64,000 nucleotides of DNA from Jeotgalibaca dankookensis (lineage in GTDB: Bacteria; Bacillota; Bacilli; Lactobacillales; Aerococcaceae), in contig NZ_CP019728.1 of the NCBI RefSeq assembly GCF_002005405.1, forward strand, positions 1,674,001 to 1,738,000, given 5' to 3'. Made by a program: the position numbers and the translations under genes. The notes beneath the pieces are model-generated. The model worked only from the letters and a program-made list of their open reading frames with translations, made no database searches and was not told the DNA's origin. Below are positions 43,585 through 52,848 of the stretch, piece by piece. The stretch's first letter is position 1; each line of letters starts with the position of its first letter.

Positions 43585-44451
43585 ATGAAAAAATTTATTA
43601 TTACAACTGAAAGTGGTTCGGATCTATCTGAAGAATTAATCGAGCGCTATGACATCTACATTGTTCCCATGCACCTTAGTCTAGGCGATCGAACAATTGA
43701 TGATGGCAGTGTGCCGGTTGAAGAAATCTTTCAATTTTATGAAAAAACAAATATCCTTCCTAAAACTTCTGGTTCCACACCAGAAGATTACCGTTATGTA
43801 TTTGAAAAAATTGTGAAAAAATACCCTGAAGCACAGATTATCAATATTGCTTATTCAGCTGTAACAAGCGTTTCTTATAATTCGTGTCGGGTTGCTGCCG
43901 AAGCGTTCCCGAATGTCCATCTTGTTGACAGCAAAAACGTTTCCGCCGGCCTTACCGCTATTGTCGTCGCAACGGCACAATTTATTGAAGAAAATCCTGA
44001 TGTATCCCCGCAAGATGTCATTGCTTTTGTAGAAGAAATACGGGAACGAACACACTTTTCATTTTTACCACAATCATTAAGCTATTTACGCGCAGGGGGA
44101 CGCGTTTCGAACGTTCAATTTCTAGGGGCGAGTGTCCTTAAAATTCTTCCTACCATCGTTTTAAAGGACGGTTACCTCGTCGCTTCCAAAAAATACCGCG
44201 GTTCTTTTCAGCGTAGTATCAAAAAAATGGTTCTTGATTTCCTTAATGACTATGATATTGAGCCAGGAACAGTGACAGTTGGCGGTACACCGCGCTTATC
44301 AGAATCTGATGTCGTGATTGTGATTACTGAACTATCTTCCCACAACTTCCCAAATCCAAAAATTTTTGAAGCGGGTGCTGTTATTGCAAGCCACGGTGGC
44401 CCAGGTGCTTTCGGCCTTGTGGGTATAGAAAAAAAGAAAGGCAAGGACTAA
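43585..44451 (+). CDS. DegV family fatty-acid-binding protein
   Basis: A 288-residue DegV (FakB-type) protein that holds a fatty acid for phosphorylation by FakA. Family motifs: ITTESGSDLSEELIERYDI at the N-terminus, TSGSTPEDYRYVF near residue 53, the lipid-site region SLSYLRAGGRVS near 155, and SHGGPGAFGLV near the C-terminus. AAAGGAGG precedes the ATG, and the terminator hairpin overlaps the stop. Confidence 0.92.
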   Translation: MKKFIITTESGSDLSEELIERYDIYIVPMHLSLGDRTIDDGSVPVEEIFQFYEKTNILPKTSGSTPEDYRYVFEKIVKKYPEAQIINIAYSAVTSVSYNSCRVAAEAFPNVHLVDSKNVSAGLTAIVVATAQFIEENPDVSPQDVIAFVEEIRERTHFSFLPQSLSYLRAGGRVSNVQFLGASVLKILPTIVLKDGYLVASKKYRGSFQRSIKKMVLDFLNDYDIEPGTVTVGGTPRLSESDVVIVITELSSHNFPNPKIFEAGAVIASHGGPGAFGLVGIEKKKGKD

Positions 44452-44467
44452 TGTCCTCGCCTTTTTT
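44438..44467 (+). terminator. Terminator of degV
   Basis: A GC-rich hairpin pairs AAGGCAAGGAC with GTCCTCGCCTT (one bulge) around TAAT, followed by T6. It includes the degV stop codon. Confidence 0.75.
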
Positions 44468-44470
44468 GTC

Positions 44471-44821
44471 TTATTTAACTAATAATTCTGTTAATTTTTC
44501 TTCGGAAGCACTACTGTCAATATTTAGATTCGTAAATTCACCCGGTCCAGTAATTGTTACAACTTGAGGGACCAGAGGAACATTTAGTTTATCTCGAAGT
44601 GCCTTAATTTGTGAGTCCGTTTGCGTATTGATACTATTTAGATAGTGAACGGTAAGTCCATTTTCTTCTTGGACATGTTTCAACTTAGGTACAAATCTTT
44701 GGCAGAAAGGACACGTTGGTTTACCGATAAAAAGAATGGTTTCTTTACCTTCTTCCAGACGTTCTTCTACCTCTGTGGCATTTAACTCTATAAAATCACT
44801 TACTGCTGTTTGATAGTCCAT
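44471..44821 (-). CDS. Thioredoxin-like protein (CPFC)
   Basis: A 116-residue thioredoxin-fold protein with the redox motif GKPTCPFCQRFVPKL near residue 36 and the cis-Pro strand VPLVPQVVTI near 82. It has no signal peptide. It resembles the bacteriocin-accessory/BrcD-type proteins of lactic acid bacteria, though no bacteriocin gene is nearby. It follows rho by 40 bp and may be co-transcribed. GGAAGG precedes the ATG. Confidence 0.85.
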   Translation of the reverse strand: MDYQTAVSDFIELNATEVEERLEEGKETILFIGKPTCPFCQRFVPKLKHVQEENGLTVHYLNSINTQTDSQIKALRDKLNVPLVPQVVTITGPGEFTNLNIDSSASEEKLTELLVK

Positions 44822-44861
44822 TTTAAAACCACCTTCCCTAAAAATATCATACCATCCCTTG

Positions 44862-46121
44862 TTAGTTCATCAAAGTAATTCGTTTGACGAAATCATCATT
44901 TGTTACTGTTGTTCGCAGTTGCTTTAAAAACTCTTCTGTATAATGCAAAGTATCGCCGCGCATTGTTTTCCGCAGTTTCCAAATTGCTTCCAGTTCTTTA
45001 CTATCTAATAATAGATCATCCCGACGTGTTCCCGATTTTTTAATATCAATCGCTGGGAAAATACGTCTTTCTGATAATTCTCGTGACAGAACCAGTTCCG
45101 AGTTTCCGGTTCCTTTAAATTCTTCATAGATAACATCGTCCATTCGGCTACCAGTATCAACCAATGCCGTTGAAATAATCGTTAAGCTACCGCCATCTTC
45201 TATATTTCGCGCCGCTCCAAAGAAGCGTTTTGGTCTATATAAAGCAGCCGGGTCTATCCCACCACTCAGTGTACGGCCACTTGGAGGAATCACGAGATTA
45301 TAAGCACGGGCTAAACGGGTAATACTATCCATTAAAATAACGACATCACGTTTGTCTTCTACTAAACGCATAGCGCGCTCTAAAACGAGTTCACTGACGC
45401 GGACGTGATTCGAGGGCTCTTGGTCAAAGGTTGAATAGACCACATCACCATCAACGCTTCTCTCAAGGTCCGTTACCTCTTCCGGTCTTTCATCGATTAA
45501 GAGCATAATCAATTCTACATCCGGATAGTTTTCACTAATTCCATTTGCAATACTCTTTAAGATCGAGGTTTTACCAGCTTTTGGTGGTGCAACGACTAGC
45601 CCTCTTTGTCCAAAGCCAATTGGCGAAATTAAATCAATCATTCGATTGGTAATATTTTTTTGGTTAATTTCCAAATTAATCCGTTTATTGGGATAGATAG
45701 GGGTTAAGCCCGGGAAATGCGTTCGCTCTTTGGCAAGATTAGGATCTTTCCCATTGACACTATTGACTTGCATTAAGCCATAATAGCGCTCGGATGATTT
45801 AGGCGGTCTTGCTTTTCCACCAACTTTATCCCCGTTTCTCAAATCAAAACGACGAATTTGCGAAGATGATATATAGATATCTTCTTGGCTAGGAGAATAG
45901 TTAATAGGTCTTAAAAAACCAAAACCTTCTGAAGAAATAATATCTAAAATACCTTCTGTCATAAAGAAGCCTTGCTTTTCTTCTTGAGCGCGGATAACCG
46001 CATGTGCTAATTCTTTTTTGTTCATTTGGCTGTAGTAAGGGATTTTGTATTCCTTGGCATAAGCATAAATTTCTTTTAATGTCTTTTGTTCTAGCTCACG
46101 CAAGTTCAGCATGTCTTTCAA
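44862..46121 (-). CDS. rho: Transcription termination factor Rho
   Basis: A 419-residue RNA-dependent hexameric helicase. The N-terminal Rho_N helix ([20 protein letters not shown]), the cold-shock-like RNA domain ([15 protein letters not shown]), the P-loop [12 protein letters not shown] near residue 175 and the Q/R loop region are present. The start is TTG at 46121 with AAGGAG 9 nt upstream; the ATG three codons later is too far from it. It follows murA by 28 bp. Confidence 0.97.
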   Translation of the reverse strand: MKDMLNLRELEQKTLKEIYAYAKEYKIPYYSQMNKKELAHAVIRAQEEKQGFFMTEGILDIISSEGFGFLRPINYSPSQEDIYISSSQIRRFDLRNGDKVGGKARPPKSSERYYGLMQVNSVNGKDPNLAKERTHFPGLTPIYPNKRINLEINQKNITNRMIDLISPIGFGQRGLVVAPPKAGKTSILKSIANGISENYPDVELIMLLIDERPEEVTDLERSVDGDVVYSTFDQEPSNHVRVSELVLERAMRLVEDKRDVVILMDSITRLARAYNLVIPPSGRTLSGGIDPAALYRPKRFFGAARNIEDGGSLTIISTALVDTGSRMDDVIYEEFKGTGNSELVLSRELSERRIFPAIDIKKSGTRRDDLLLDSKELEAIWKLRKTMRGDTLHYTEEFLKQLRTTVTNDDFVKRITLMN

Positions 46122-46149
46122 AGTTTAGCACTCCTTGCAATAGTATTAA

Positions 46150-47421
46150 TCATTCAGTTATTCCAACCATTTCAATATCTGCTCCTAAAGCAGTTAATTT
46201 TTCAACGATTCCATCGTACCCGCGTAAAATATTTTCTACGCCATAGATGGTAGTTGTTCCTTTTGCTATTAATCCAGCAATCACCATCGCTGCCCCAGCT
46301 CTGAGGTCACTTGCGGTAACTTCTGTTCCCATTAGCTCATTTGGTCCATCAAAGTAAATGGTTCCACTCTCCACTTTAATACTGGCTCCCATTCTATTTA
46401 GCTCTGGTATATGATTGACGCGTTTTGGATAAATCGTATCAATTAAAGTTCCGTTACCTTTTGCTTTCAACAAGAGGGGAGTTAGTGGTTGCTGTAAGTC
46501 AGTTGCAAAACCTGGATAAGGAAGTGTCTTAATATGAACCATTTTCAAATCATCTGATTGACGGACTAAAATACTATCTTCGCCAATCTCCATATCGACC
46601 CCCATCTCCTCTAGCTTCGCAACGAAGCTCTCCAAATGTTCAACAATTACGTTTTTGATAAGTACATGTTCACCCATAGCAGCAGCTACGGCGAGATACG
46701 TCCCTGCCTCTATTCGGTCAGGAATAACGGTGTGGCGACACCCGTGTAACGCCTCTACGCCTTCAACACGAATAACATCGGTACCTGCGCCGCGAATTTC
46801 CGCGCCCATGTTATTCAACAAGGTGCAAACATCAATAATTTCTGGTTCCTTAGCAGCATTTTCAATGACTGTTCTTCCTTCTGCATGTACGGATGCTAAA
46901 ATTGTATTGATAGTCGCTCCAATAGATACCACATCTAAATATATACGATTACCAACTAACCCTTCTTCCGGCGAAGTCAGATAAATAGCGCCCATTTCAT
47001 TGCGCACCGTTGCGCCTAGCGCTTCAAACCCCTTAATATGCTGGTCAATTGGACGTGGTCCTAAGTTACAACCTCCAGGAAGACCAATGACGCCTTCACC
47101 AAATTTAGATAAAATTGCGCCCATAAAATAATAAGATGCACGTAAGCTTGTTATCTTACCACTGGGCATTGGGATGGAAATCATATCGGTCGGATCTATT
47201 TTTAAAATTCCTGCTTCGGCATCAAAATCAACGCTGACATTATATTCTTCAAGGATTTCGATTAGGGAATGGACATCTTGAATATCAGGTATACCTTCTA
47301 AAGTAACTTCTGAGTCTGCCAGAATGGCTGCCGGAATTAACGCTACGGTAGAATTCTTCGCACCGCTAATCGTTACTTCGCCATTCAATGGCTTATTGCC
47401 ATGTATAATTATTTTTTTCAT
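46150..47421 (-). CDS. murA: UDP-N-acetylglucosamine 1-carboxyvinyltransferase
   Basis: A 423-residue enzyme for the first step of peptidoglycan precursor synthesis, adding PEP to UDP-GlcNAc. The catalytic Cys118 is in [14 protein letters not shown], the fosfomycin target, so it should be sensitive. Lys22 is in [12 protein letters not shown]. Next to rho, fba and rpmE2 this corresponds to the second murA copy (MurAB/MurZ position) of Firmicutes. GTGAGG precedes the ATG. Confidence 0.96.
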   Translation of the reverse strand: MKKIIIHGNKPLNGEVTISGAKNSTVALIPAAILADSEVTLEGIPDIQDVHSLIEILEEYNVSVDFDAEAGILKIDPTDMISIPMPSGKITSLRASYYFMGAILSKFGEGVIGLPGGCNLGPRPIDQHIKGFEALGATVRNEMGAIYLTSPEEGLVGNRIYLDVVSIGATINTILASVHAEGRTVIENAAKEPEIIDVCTLLNNMGAEIRGAGTDVIRVEGVEALHGCRHTVIPDRIEAGTYLAVAAAMGEHVLIKNVIVEHLESFVAKLEEMGVDMEIGEDSILVRQSDDLKMVHIKTLPYPGFATDLQQPLTPLLLKAKGNGTLIDTIYPKRVNHIPELNRMGASIKVESGTIYFDGPNELMGTEVTASDLRAGAAMVIAGLIAKGTTTIYGVENILRGYDGIVEKLTALGADIEMVGITE

Positions 47422-47502
47422 TTCTTATGCCTCACTTTTATTCATCCTTTTACTTGCCTCTATGATAACAAACCAGCACCAAAAATTGTCAATAATTTTT
47501 CT

Positions 47503-48264
47503 TTAATCTATTAATGGTTGATTCTCCAAAAATAAATCCGGATCTTTTTTTAACAGGTCCGATATAACTTCTGTCATTTTAACCGTATCACACACACGTA
47601 CTTCAGCGTCTCCAAACTTTCCTAACCACATGGCTCCGGTTGCTAAGAGATGTTTATCTACTTTCCAATAATGTTCAGACCAAGATAAACCACTATGACG
47701 ACGTGAAGGAACAGAAATTTTAGTGCCATCTGGTAGTATGGTATAGAGGGCTTCATGAGTATCGGCCATTCTATTTGGAACATTATTCCATTCTTCTATC
47801 CCATGAATAAACGTATTCCTAGTTAAGTCTACACCAACTAAGATAATTTGTCCCTTCCGATCTAGTAGCTTACCAAGCGACGAACCACGCGCACATGGCG
47901 TATCGTGTGTCTCATCACCTTGGATGAAACTTTGCGCATCTTTACCTAAAGCAGCTACTGAGTGAGTTGGATGGTAGGATCTGTAGACACCTGGGCGTTT
48001 GCGGAAACGCTCTGTTAATATTCCGACGTTTGACGGTGAGTCCGCTACGTAAAAATTTGGGTTATCTGCATTAATATAATTCCATGTATGGGTCGGTAGA
48101 ATCAAGAGACCATTTTGCATATAGTCAGATAGACTATCTAAAACAGTATCAGGTCCCCCTTCTACAGACCCCATACTTTTATAGGAAGAATGAACCAATA
48201 GACTCCCTTGAGGGTCTATTCCCATTGCCCCTAGCTGGCTTAATAGCTCGTTTTTTGTATACAT
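47503..48264 (-). CDS. AAC(3)-family N-acetyltransferase
   Basis: A 253-residue protein of the antibiotic N-acetyltransferase family (YokD/AAC(3) fold). Motifs: LLVHSSYKSMGSVEGGPDTV near residue 22, LILPTHTWN near 53, and SYHPTHSVAALG near 96. True AAC(3) enzymes acetylate the 3-amino group of aminoglycosides; many chromosomal relatives have other, unknown substrates. It interrupts the usual murA-fba neighbourhood. AAAGGAGA precedes the ATG. Resistance cannot be inferred from this sequence alone. Confidence 0.85.
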   Translation of the reverse strand: MYTKNELLSQLGAMGIDPQGSLLVHSSYKSMGSVEGGPDTVLDSLSDYMQNGLLILPTHTWNYINADNPNFYVADSPSNVGILTERFRKRPGVYRSYHPTHSVAALGKDAQSFIQGDETHDTPCARGSSLGKLLDRKGQIILVGVDLTRNTFIHGIEEWNNVPNRMADTHEALYTILPDGTKISVPSRRHSGLSWSEHYWKVDKHLLATGAMWLGKFGDAEVRVCDTVKMTEVISDLLKKDPDLFLENQPLID

Positions 48265-48290
48265 TTAGGCTCTCCTTTCTGTACATTATT

Positions 48291-48321
48291 AAAAAACCGA
48301 AGCAAATGGCTTCGGTTTTTA
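48291..48321 (-). terminator. Terminator of fba
   Basis: Arms AAAAACCGAAGC and GCTTCGGTTTTT around a 5-nt loop, with a T tract on the minus strand, between fba and the acetyltransferase gene. Confidence 0.85.
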
Positions 48322-48343
48322 GTAGTTATTGTTAAATCATTTA

Positions 48344-49201
48344 TTATGCTTTGTTACTTGAACCAAAAATATTCATTGTTTTACGGACAGTTTCAACAAT
48401 TGCTTCTTTACCTGGTGCAATGACTTTACGTGGATCGTAAACGTCTGCATCAGCTGCTAATTTTTCACGAACAGCTTTTGTCCAAACTTGTTGTAGTTCA
48501 GTATTAACATTAATTTTTGAATGGCCATACTCAATAGCTTTTTCAATTTGGTGCTTAGGAATTCCTGATCCACCATGTAAAACAAGCGGTGTATGTGTTA
48601 AGTCAGAAATTTCTTTCATTTCTTTGAAACCTAGTTTTGGTTCACCAGAATATGGACCGTGAACAGAACCAAGTGCGGCTGCAAGTGCGTCAACTTTTGC
48701 TTCTAGTACCATGCGCAAGCTTTCTTGTGCATCCGCATATTGAACACCACCAGTAACACCATCTTCAGTCCCACCAACTGTTCCAATTTCAGCTTCAACT
48801 GAGGCACCTTTAGAATGTGCGTAGTCTACTACTTTTTTTGTATTTTCAATATTTTCATCGATTGGATAATGTGACATGTCAATCATCACTGAGGAGTAAC
48901 CTGCATCAATTGCTGATTTACAACTATCGTAGCTTGAACCATGATCTAAATGTAAAGCAACAGGTACAGTAATATCCATTGTTTCTAGTAATGCATTTAC
49001 CATTGATGAAACGACTAAATGTCCACCCATGTATTTAGCAGCACCTTCTGAAACTCCTAATATAATTGGAGAATTTTCTGCCTGAGCAGCTTCTAATGCA
49101 GCTTGCGTCCATTCCAAGTTATTAATATTGAATTGCCCTACTGCATATTTACCTTCTAAAGCTTTGTTTAACATTTCTGTCATACTTACTAAACGACTCA
49201 T
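48344..49201 (-). CDS. fba: Fructose-bisphosphate aldolase, class II
   Basis: A 285-residue zinc-dependent glycolytic aldolase. Zinc and substrate motifs: [14 protein letters not shown] near residue 79, [14 protein letters not shown] near 135, GSVHGPYSG, and [13 protein letters not shown] near 205. Highly ordered codon use and a strong AAGGAGG site fit high expression. It has its own terminator. A symmetrical cre-like sequence (GAAAGCGCTTC) lies about 110 bp upstream. Confidence 0.97.
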   Translation of the reverse strand: MSRLVSMTEMLNKALEGKYAVGQFNINNLEWTQAALEAAQAENSPIILGVSEGAAKYMGGHLVVSSMVNALLETMDITVPVALHLDHGSSYDSCKSAIDAGYSSVMIDMSHYPIDENIENTKKVVDYAHSKGASVEAEIGTVGGTEDGVTGGVQYADAQESLRMVLEAKVDALAAALGSVHGPYSGEPKLGFKEMKEISDLTHTPLVLHGGSGIPKHQIEKAIEYGHSKINVNTELQQVWTKAVREKLAADADVYDPRKVIAPGKEAIVETVRKTMNIFGSSNKA

Positions 49202-49343
49202 GTTTCTGCCTCCTTGATATTACAAACATTTTTTATGTTTGGACTCACTAACTCCTTTATTTTAACAAACAATTTGTGAAAATACTACCATTATCACCGA
49301 TATCTTAGAGTGAAAGCGCTTCTTTATAGCGTTTTTAGTTAAT

Positions 49344-50666
49344 TTAACCAATATTCGCTTTTTTCTGACTATAATGATAAACCGGCCATCCTAGTAAGGT
49401 TAAACTTAGTCCTAAAAAAGAATTTAAAGGTTGTGTTAGTAGCGTACTAATCATAATAAATAATCCGCCCGCTATTGCTAACAGGGGAATAAATGGATAG
49501 AAAGGAACCCGGTAAGCGCGATAGCGTTCAGGCTCGCGTTTTCGTGAAAGGATCACTGCTAAAAATGTCATTGTAGAAAAAATCCAAATTACAAAAACAA
49601 TTAAATCAGTTAATTGATTAAATGATCCCGTTAGCATCATCGCAATAGAAATAACTAAGATAAAAATACCTCCATTAGTAGGAACCAAGGTTCTACGATT
49701 AATTTGTCCGAACCAATCAGCAAAAGGAAGCATCCCTTTATGAGCTAAAACGTAAGGAAGACGCATACCAGAAAGAAAGTAACCATTCATAGCGCCGAAA
49801 ACTGAGATGAGAATGCCTATCGTAATAAACTTCCCGCCCATCCCAGGAAACAGTTTGCTTGCTACAGTTGCAGCTGGTGTTGCTGTCTCAGCGAGCGTTG
49901 TACTGTCCACAACAAATAAATATGCAACGTTTATCGCCAAGTAGACAGCCATTACAATGGATAACCCACCTACAATCACGCGAGGTAAATCTTTACCAGG
50001 GTTTTTCATCTCACCAGCTAAAGTACCCACATTCATCCAACCGTCATACGCAAAGAGTGTCGCTACTAAAGCGCCACTAAAAGCAGGGAAGAAGGCACGG
50101 GTATCAGAAGCGAAAGGTAACAGTCGCTCTGTTCCTCCGCCAGGATAAAAGAGACCCGCTATAATAATAATAAAAAGAGGAACCATTTTTAAAACCGTTG
50201 CAACATTCTGGATTCCACCACCATATTTGCTGCCTAAAAAATTAGTTAAAGCAATAAAAATAGCCGTACCGATTGCAATTAGTAGTGTAGATTCTTGTGT
50301 AAAGGCAAACAGGTTAACAACTTGCGTCGCAAATATAATCGCTAAAGCAGCAAAATTAGCTGGAAAGTAAATAACAATTTGCGCCCAGCCAACTAAAAAG
50401 CCCCAAAACTCTCCATAAACCTCTTCCAAATATACGAGCATTCCCCCTGTTTGTGGGTAAATCGTCCCAATTTCTGCAACGGTCAACCCGCCCGCAATGG
50501 TTATCACTCCGGCAACAAACCAAGCGAACAGACCCACTCCTGGTGCTCCACTCGCTGAATAAACAGCAGTTGGTTTAAAGAATATTCCCGCTCCAATAAC
50601 GGTACCAATTAATACCGTTAAAGCGGTCATTCCATTAATATCTTTCTTTAGTTCTGGTTTTTTCAT
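49344..50666 (-). CDS. Amino acid permease, APC superfamily
   Basis: A 440-residue transporter with 12 predicted helices. The first helix carries the substrate/ion motif VLIGTVIGAGIFFKPTAVY. It resembles the SteT serine/threonine exchangers and LAT-type antiporters. Substrate is not certain. The second of two nearby ATGs is used here since GAG directly abuts the first. It occupies the space between fba and rpoE, where pyrG is often found in Firmicutes. Confidence 0.87.
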   Translation of the reverse strand: MKKPELKKDINGMTALTVLIGTVIGAGIFFKPTAVYSASGAPGVGLFAWFVAGVITIAGGLTVAEIGTIYPQTGGMLVYLEEVYGEFWGFLVGWAQIVIYFPANFAALAIIFATQVVNLFAFTQESTLLIAIGTAIFIALTNFLGSKYGGGIQNVATVLKMVPLFIIIIAGLFYPGGGTERLLPFASDTRAFFPAFSGALVATLFAYDGWMNVGTLAGEMKNPGKDLPRVIVGGLSIVMAVYLAINVAYLFVVDSTTLAETATPAATVASKLFPGMGGKFITIGILISVFGAMNGYFLSGMRLPYVLAHKGMLPFADWFGQINRRTLVPTNGGIFILVISIAMMLTGSFNQLTDLIVFVIWIFSTMTFLAVILSRKREPERYRAYRVPFYPFIPLLAIAGGLFIMISTLLTQPLNSFLGLSLTLLGWPVYHYSQKKANIG

Positions 50667-50710
50667 GTTTTTTACCATCTCTTTTTTCTATTAATTATGA
50701 GTAGACAAGC

Positions 50711-50758
50711 AAAAAGCCTCAAAAAAACTAGATTTTTAAGTCTAATTTTTTTGAGGCT
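50711..50758 (-). terminator. Terminator of rpoE
   Basis: Two 13-nt arms (50715-50727 and 50746-50758) pair perfectly, extended by TTAGACTT/AAATCTAG-like inner pairing, and are followed on the minus strand by a short T tract. Confidence 0.75.
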
Positions 50759-50797
50759 ACTCAAAGTCAAAAAAATATCGTCTTTTTAGAAAAAGGC

Positions 50798-51373
50798 TTA
50801 TTCTTCTTCCTCTTCTTCATCTTCTAATTCTTCATCTTCAATTATCGTTAGGTCTTCTTCGATACTTTCTGGTACGTCATCTAAATCTTCATCTAGATCT
50901 GCATCTAAGTCGTCGCCTTCAACTTCAACTTCCTCTTCGTCTACTTCCACATCGTCTTCATCTTCATCAGAAGAGAAAGTATCTTCAGGGTCATCATCGT
51001 TGTAGTCAATGACATCGTCATCCTCTGAGGTTGCAAAAGCATTTAGTTTCTTACGCTTTTTACGACGAACTTGAACTTCTTCTTCGTCAATAGTAGATAA
51101 AATTTCCTCATCAATTGAGTCAATCGGATACCAAGAGCGTAGTCCCCAACGGTTTTCACCTAAAGAAATAAAACTACCATCAATATTTAAATTCGTATAA
51201 AAACGTGTCATTTTCTCTTCAAGCTCTGCTTCAGATAGACCAATATAGTCTTGTACTTTTGCTAACAGATCATTGAAATCTAGAACCTCACCCGTTTCTT
51301 CAAAAATTTCGTGCGCTACTTCAATCATGGATAATTCATTTTTATTGATACCATCTAATCTTGTTAGTTTCAA
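50798..51373 (-). CDS. rpoE: RNA polymerase delta subunit
   Basis: A 191-residue accessory subunit of Gram-positive RNA polymerase that speeds recycling and lowers non-specific binding. The N-terminal HARE-HTH domain (ELSMIEVAHEIFEETGEVLDF near residue 12, two blocks) ends near 90. The rest is an Asp/Glu-rich disordered tail. The start is TTG, with AAAGGACG about 10 nt upstream. A DUF1934 gene precedes it. Confidence 0.95.
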   Translation of the reverse strand: MKLTRLDGINKNELSMIEVAHEIFEETGEVLDFNDLLAKVQDYIGLSEAELEEKMTRFYTNLNIDGSFISLGENRWGLRSWYPIDSIDEEILSTIDEEEVQVRRKKRKKLNAFATSEDDDVIDYNDDDPEDTFSSDEDEDDVEVDEEEVEVEGDDLDADLDEDLDDVPESIEEDLTIIEDEELEDEEEEEE

Positions 51374-51418
51374 TTATGCCACGTCCTTTCAAAAACTTTA
51401 CTCCTAATCATACAATAA

Positions 51419-51850
51419 TTAGGTAGTGAATTGCAATGATAATTCATAATTTCCAAGCATCTGTTCCTTAGTACCTATAGTATACACCACTTGTATCTGT
51501 CCTGAGAATGGTTGTTCTTGATAATTTTGTAGCATCTTTTGAGCATTGGTCTGTATTTCAATCATACCTGCTTGCGTTGGGATTTGAGCACTCCCTTTTT
51601 TATTGGAGTCAAGAGAAATACGGGATAATAAGTCAGAACCAGAGCGACGAATAATCGTCATCATACCCGCTCGAGATAGTTTGATGGTTACTTTGTTAGT
51701 CGTTTCAGCTTCTGTATAGCGCAGGTAGAGCCATTCCCCCATCTCAACAATTTGACCTTGTCCTTCAAAAAGAAAAATTTCTTCTTGTCCTTCTTGCTTG
51801 ACGATTGTTTCCATGCGGTATTCTACCAGTGTTCCTTTTTTTATAGACAA
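51419..51850 (-). CDS. DUF1934 (YwiB-like) protein
   Basis: A 143-residue calycin-like beta-barrel protein of the DUF1934 family. It opens with KKGTLVEYRMETIVKQEGQEE and has a late LGNYELSLQF strand. Function is unknown. It usually sits upstream of rpoE or argS in Firmicutes, as here (45 bp). The start is a TTG with GGAAAGGG upstream. Confidence 0.85.
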   Translation of the reverse strand: MSIKKGTLVEYRMETIVKQEGQEEIFLFEGQGQIVEMGEWLYLRYTEAETTNKVTIKLSRAGMMTIIRRSGSDLLSRISLDSNKKGSAQIPTQAGMIEIQTNAQKMLQNYQEQPFSGQIQVVYTIGTKEQMLGNYELSLQFTT

Positions 51851-52005
51851 CCTGACAACGCCCTTTCCTTTATATTCTTCCTTAGTATAACTTTTTCACT
51901 TCAATAAGGTCAACAAAGCACCTCAAATTAAAACGCTTTTTATAATGACGGAGTTAATGTTTGGTATAATAAAGAAAATAATACATTAAAGATAGGACGA
52001 TGAGC

Positions 52006-52848
52006 ATGACACATTACCTTATATATGATCAGATTCCTGACAGGATGAAGAAAGATTCTTATTTTCACTTTGCTTTAGCGGATGCTTTAATTCGTCAAGT
52101 AAATAAACATCCAGAGCAAACCATGCTCCATTTTTGGCCAACCGATAAGAAGGTCATTCTAGGAATGATGGACACTAAGTTACCCTACTTATCCGATGGT
52201 ATTTCAAGTTTAGAAAATGAGGGTTACGAAGTTGTCGTTCGCCCTTCCGGCGGTTTAGCCGTTATCTCTGATCCTGGTATTTTAAACTTCTCTTTTATAA
52301 TCGCTGAACCAGACAATAAGAAATTATCAATTGATGATGGTTATGAAATGATGGTTGCCATTGTCCGCCAGGCCTTTTCTGCCTATGGAAAAGAAATTAA
52401 AGCCTATGAAATTACTGATTCATACTGTCCTGGAACGTTTGATTTAAGTATCAACGGGAAAAAATTCGCAGGCATCGCACAGCGCCGTTTTAGAAGAGGA
52501 ATCGGTGTGATGATTTACTTAAGCGTTGATGGGAACCAACAAGAACGCGGCCAAGTGATTCGAAACTTTTATCAAACCAGTCTAAAAGGCGAGGAAACAA
52601 GATGGCATTATCCCGATGTTAATCCTGATTCCATGGCTAATTTAACAGAACTACTAGATCCCAAGTTAACCATTCAAGCTGTCCAAGACCTTTTAACACA
52701 AGCCGTCATCAAAAATACGGTCACACCTCTTGATAGAAATGTATATGATTCGGAACTTCTCACTGAATACAACCTTGCTTACGATAAAATGATTAAACGC
52801 AATGAGAAAATTTTGCCTAAGGAGAGAGAAAATGAAAAGCTTCCATAA
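52006..52848 (+). CDS. lipL: Lipoate-relay octanoyltransferase, LipL-like
   Basis: A 280-residue biotin/lipoate ligase-fold protein. RPSGGLAVISDPGILNFSF near residue 78 forms the acyl pocket. The catalytic Cys and Lys lie in SYCPGTFDLSINGKKFAGIA near 140-155, the LipL pattern, which passes octanoyl or lipoyl from GcvH to E2 subunits. The ATG at 52006 is better placed relative to AGGA than the one at 52000. An extended -10 promoter (TGGTATAAT) lies about 35 bp upstream. It overlaps the HD gene by 17 bp. Confidence 0.88.
   Translation: MTHYLIYDQIPDRMKKDSYFHFALADALIRQVNKHPEQTMLHFWPTDKKVILGMMDTKLPYLSDGISSLENEGYEVVVRPSGGLAVISDPGILNFSFIIAEPDNKKLSIDDGYEMMVAIVRQAFSAYGKEIKAYEITDSYCPGTFDLSINGKKFAGIAQRRFRRGIGVMIYLSVDGNQQERGQVIRNFYQTSLKGEETRWHYPDVNPDSMANLTELLDPKLTIQAVQDLLTQAVIKNTVTPLDRNVYDSELLTEYNLAYDKMIKRNEKILPKERENEKLP

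Noticed and set aside
44471-44821. Part of a bacteriocin locus
   Set aside because: The thioredoxin-like protein resembles bacteriocin accessory factors, but no precursor, immunity or exporter gene is near; it follows rho.
47503-48264. Acquired aminoglycoside resistance gene
   Set aside because: No mobile element, repeat or change in codon use flanks it. Chromosomal AAC(3)-fold proteins often have other substrates.
49311-49322. Functional cre site upstream of fba
   Set aside because: GAAAGCGCTTC is symmetrical but misses the outer consensus bases, and it lies closer to the end of the permease gene than to a clear fba promoter.
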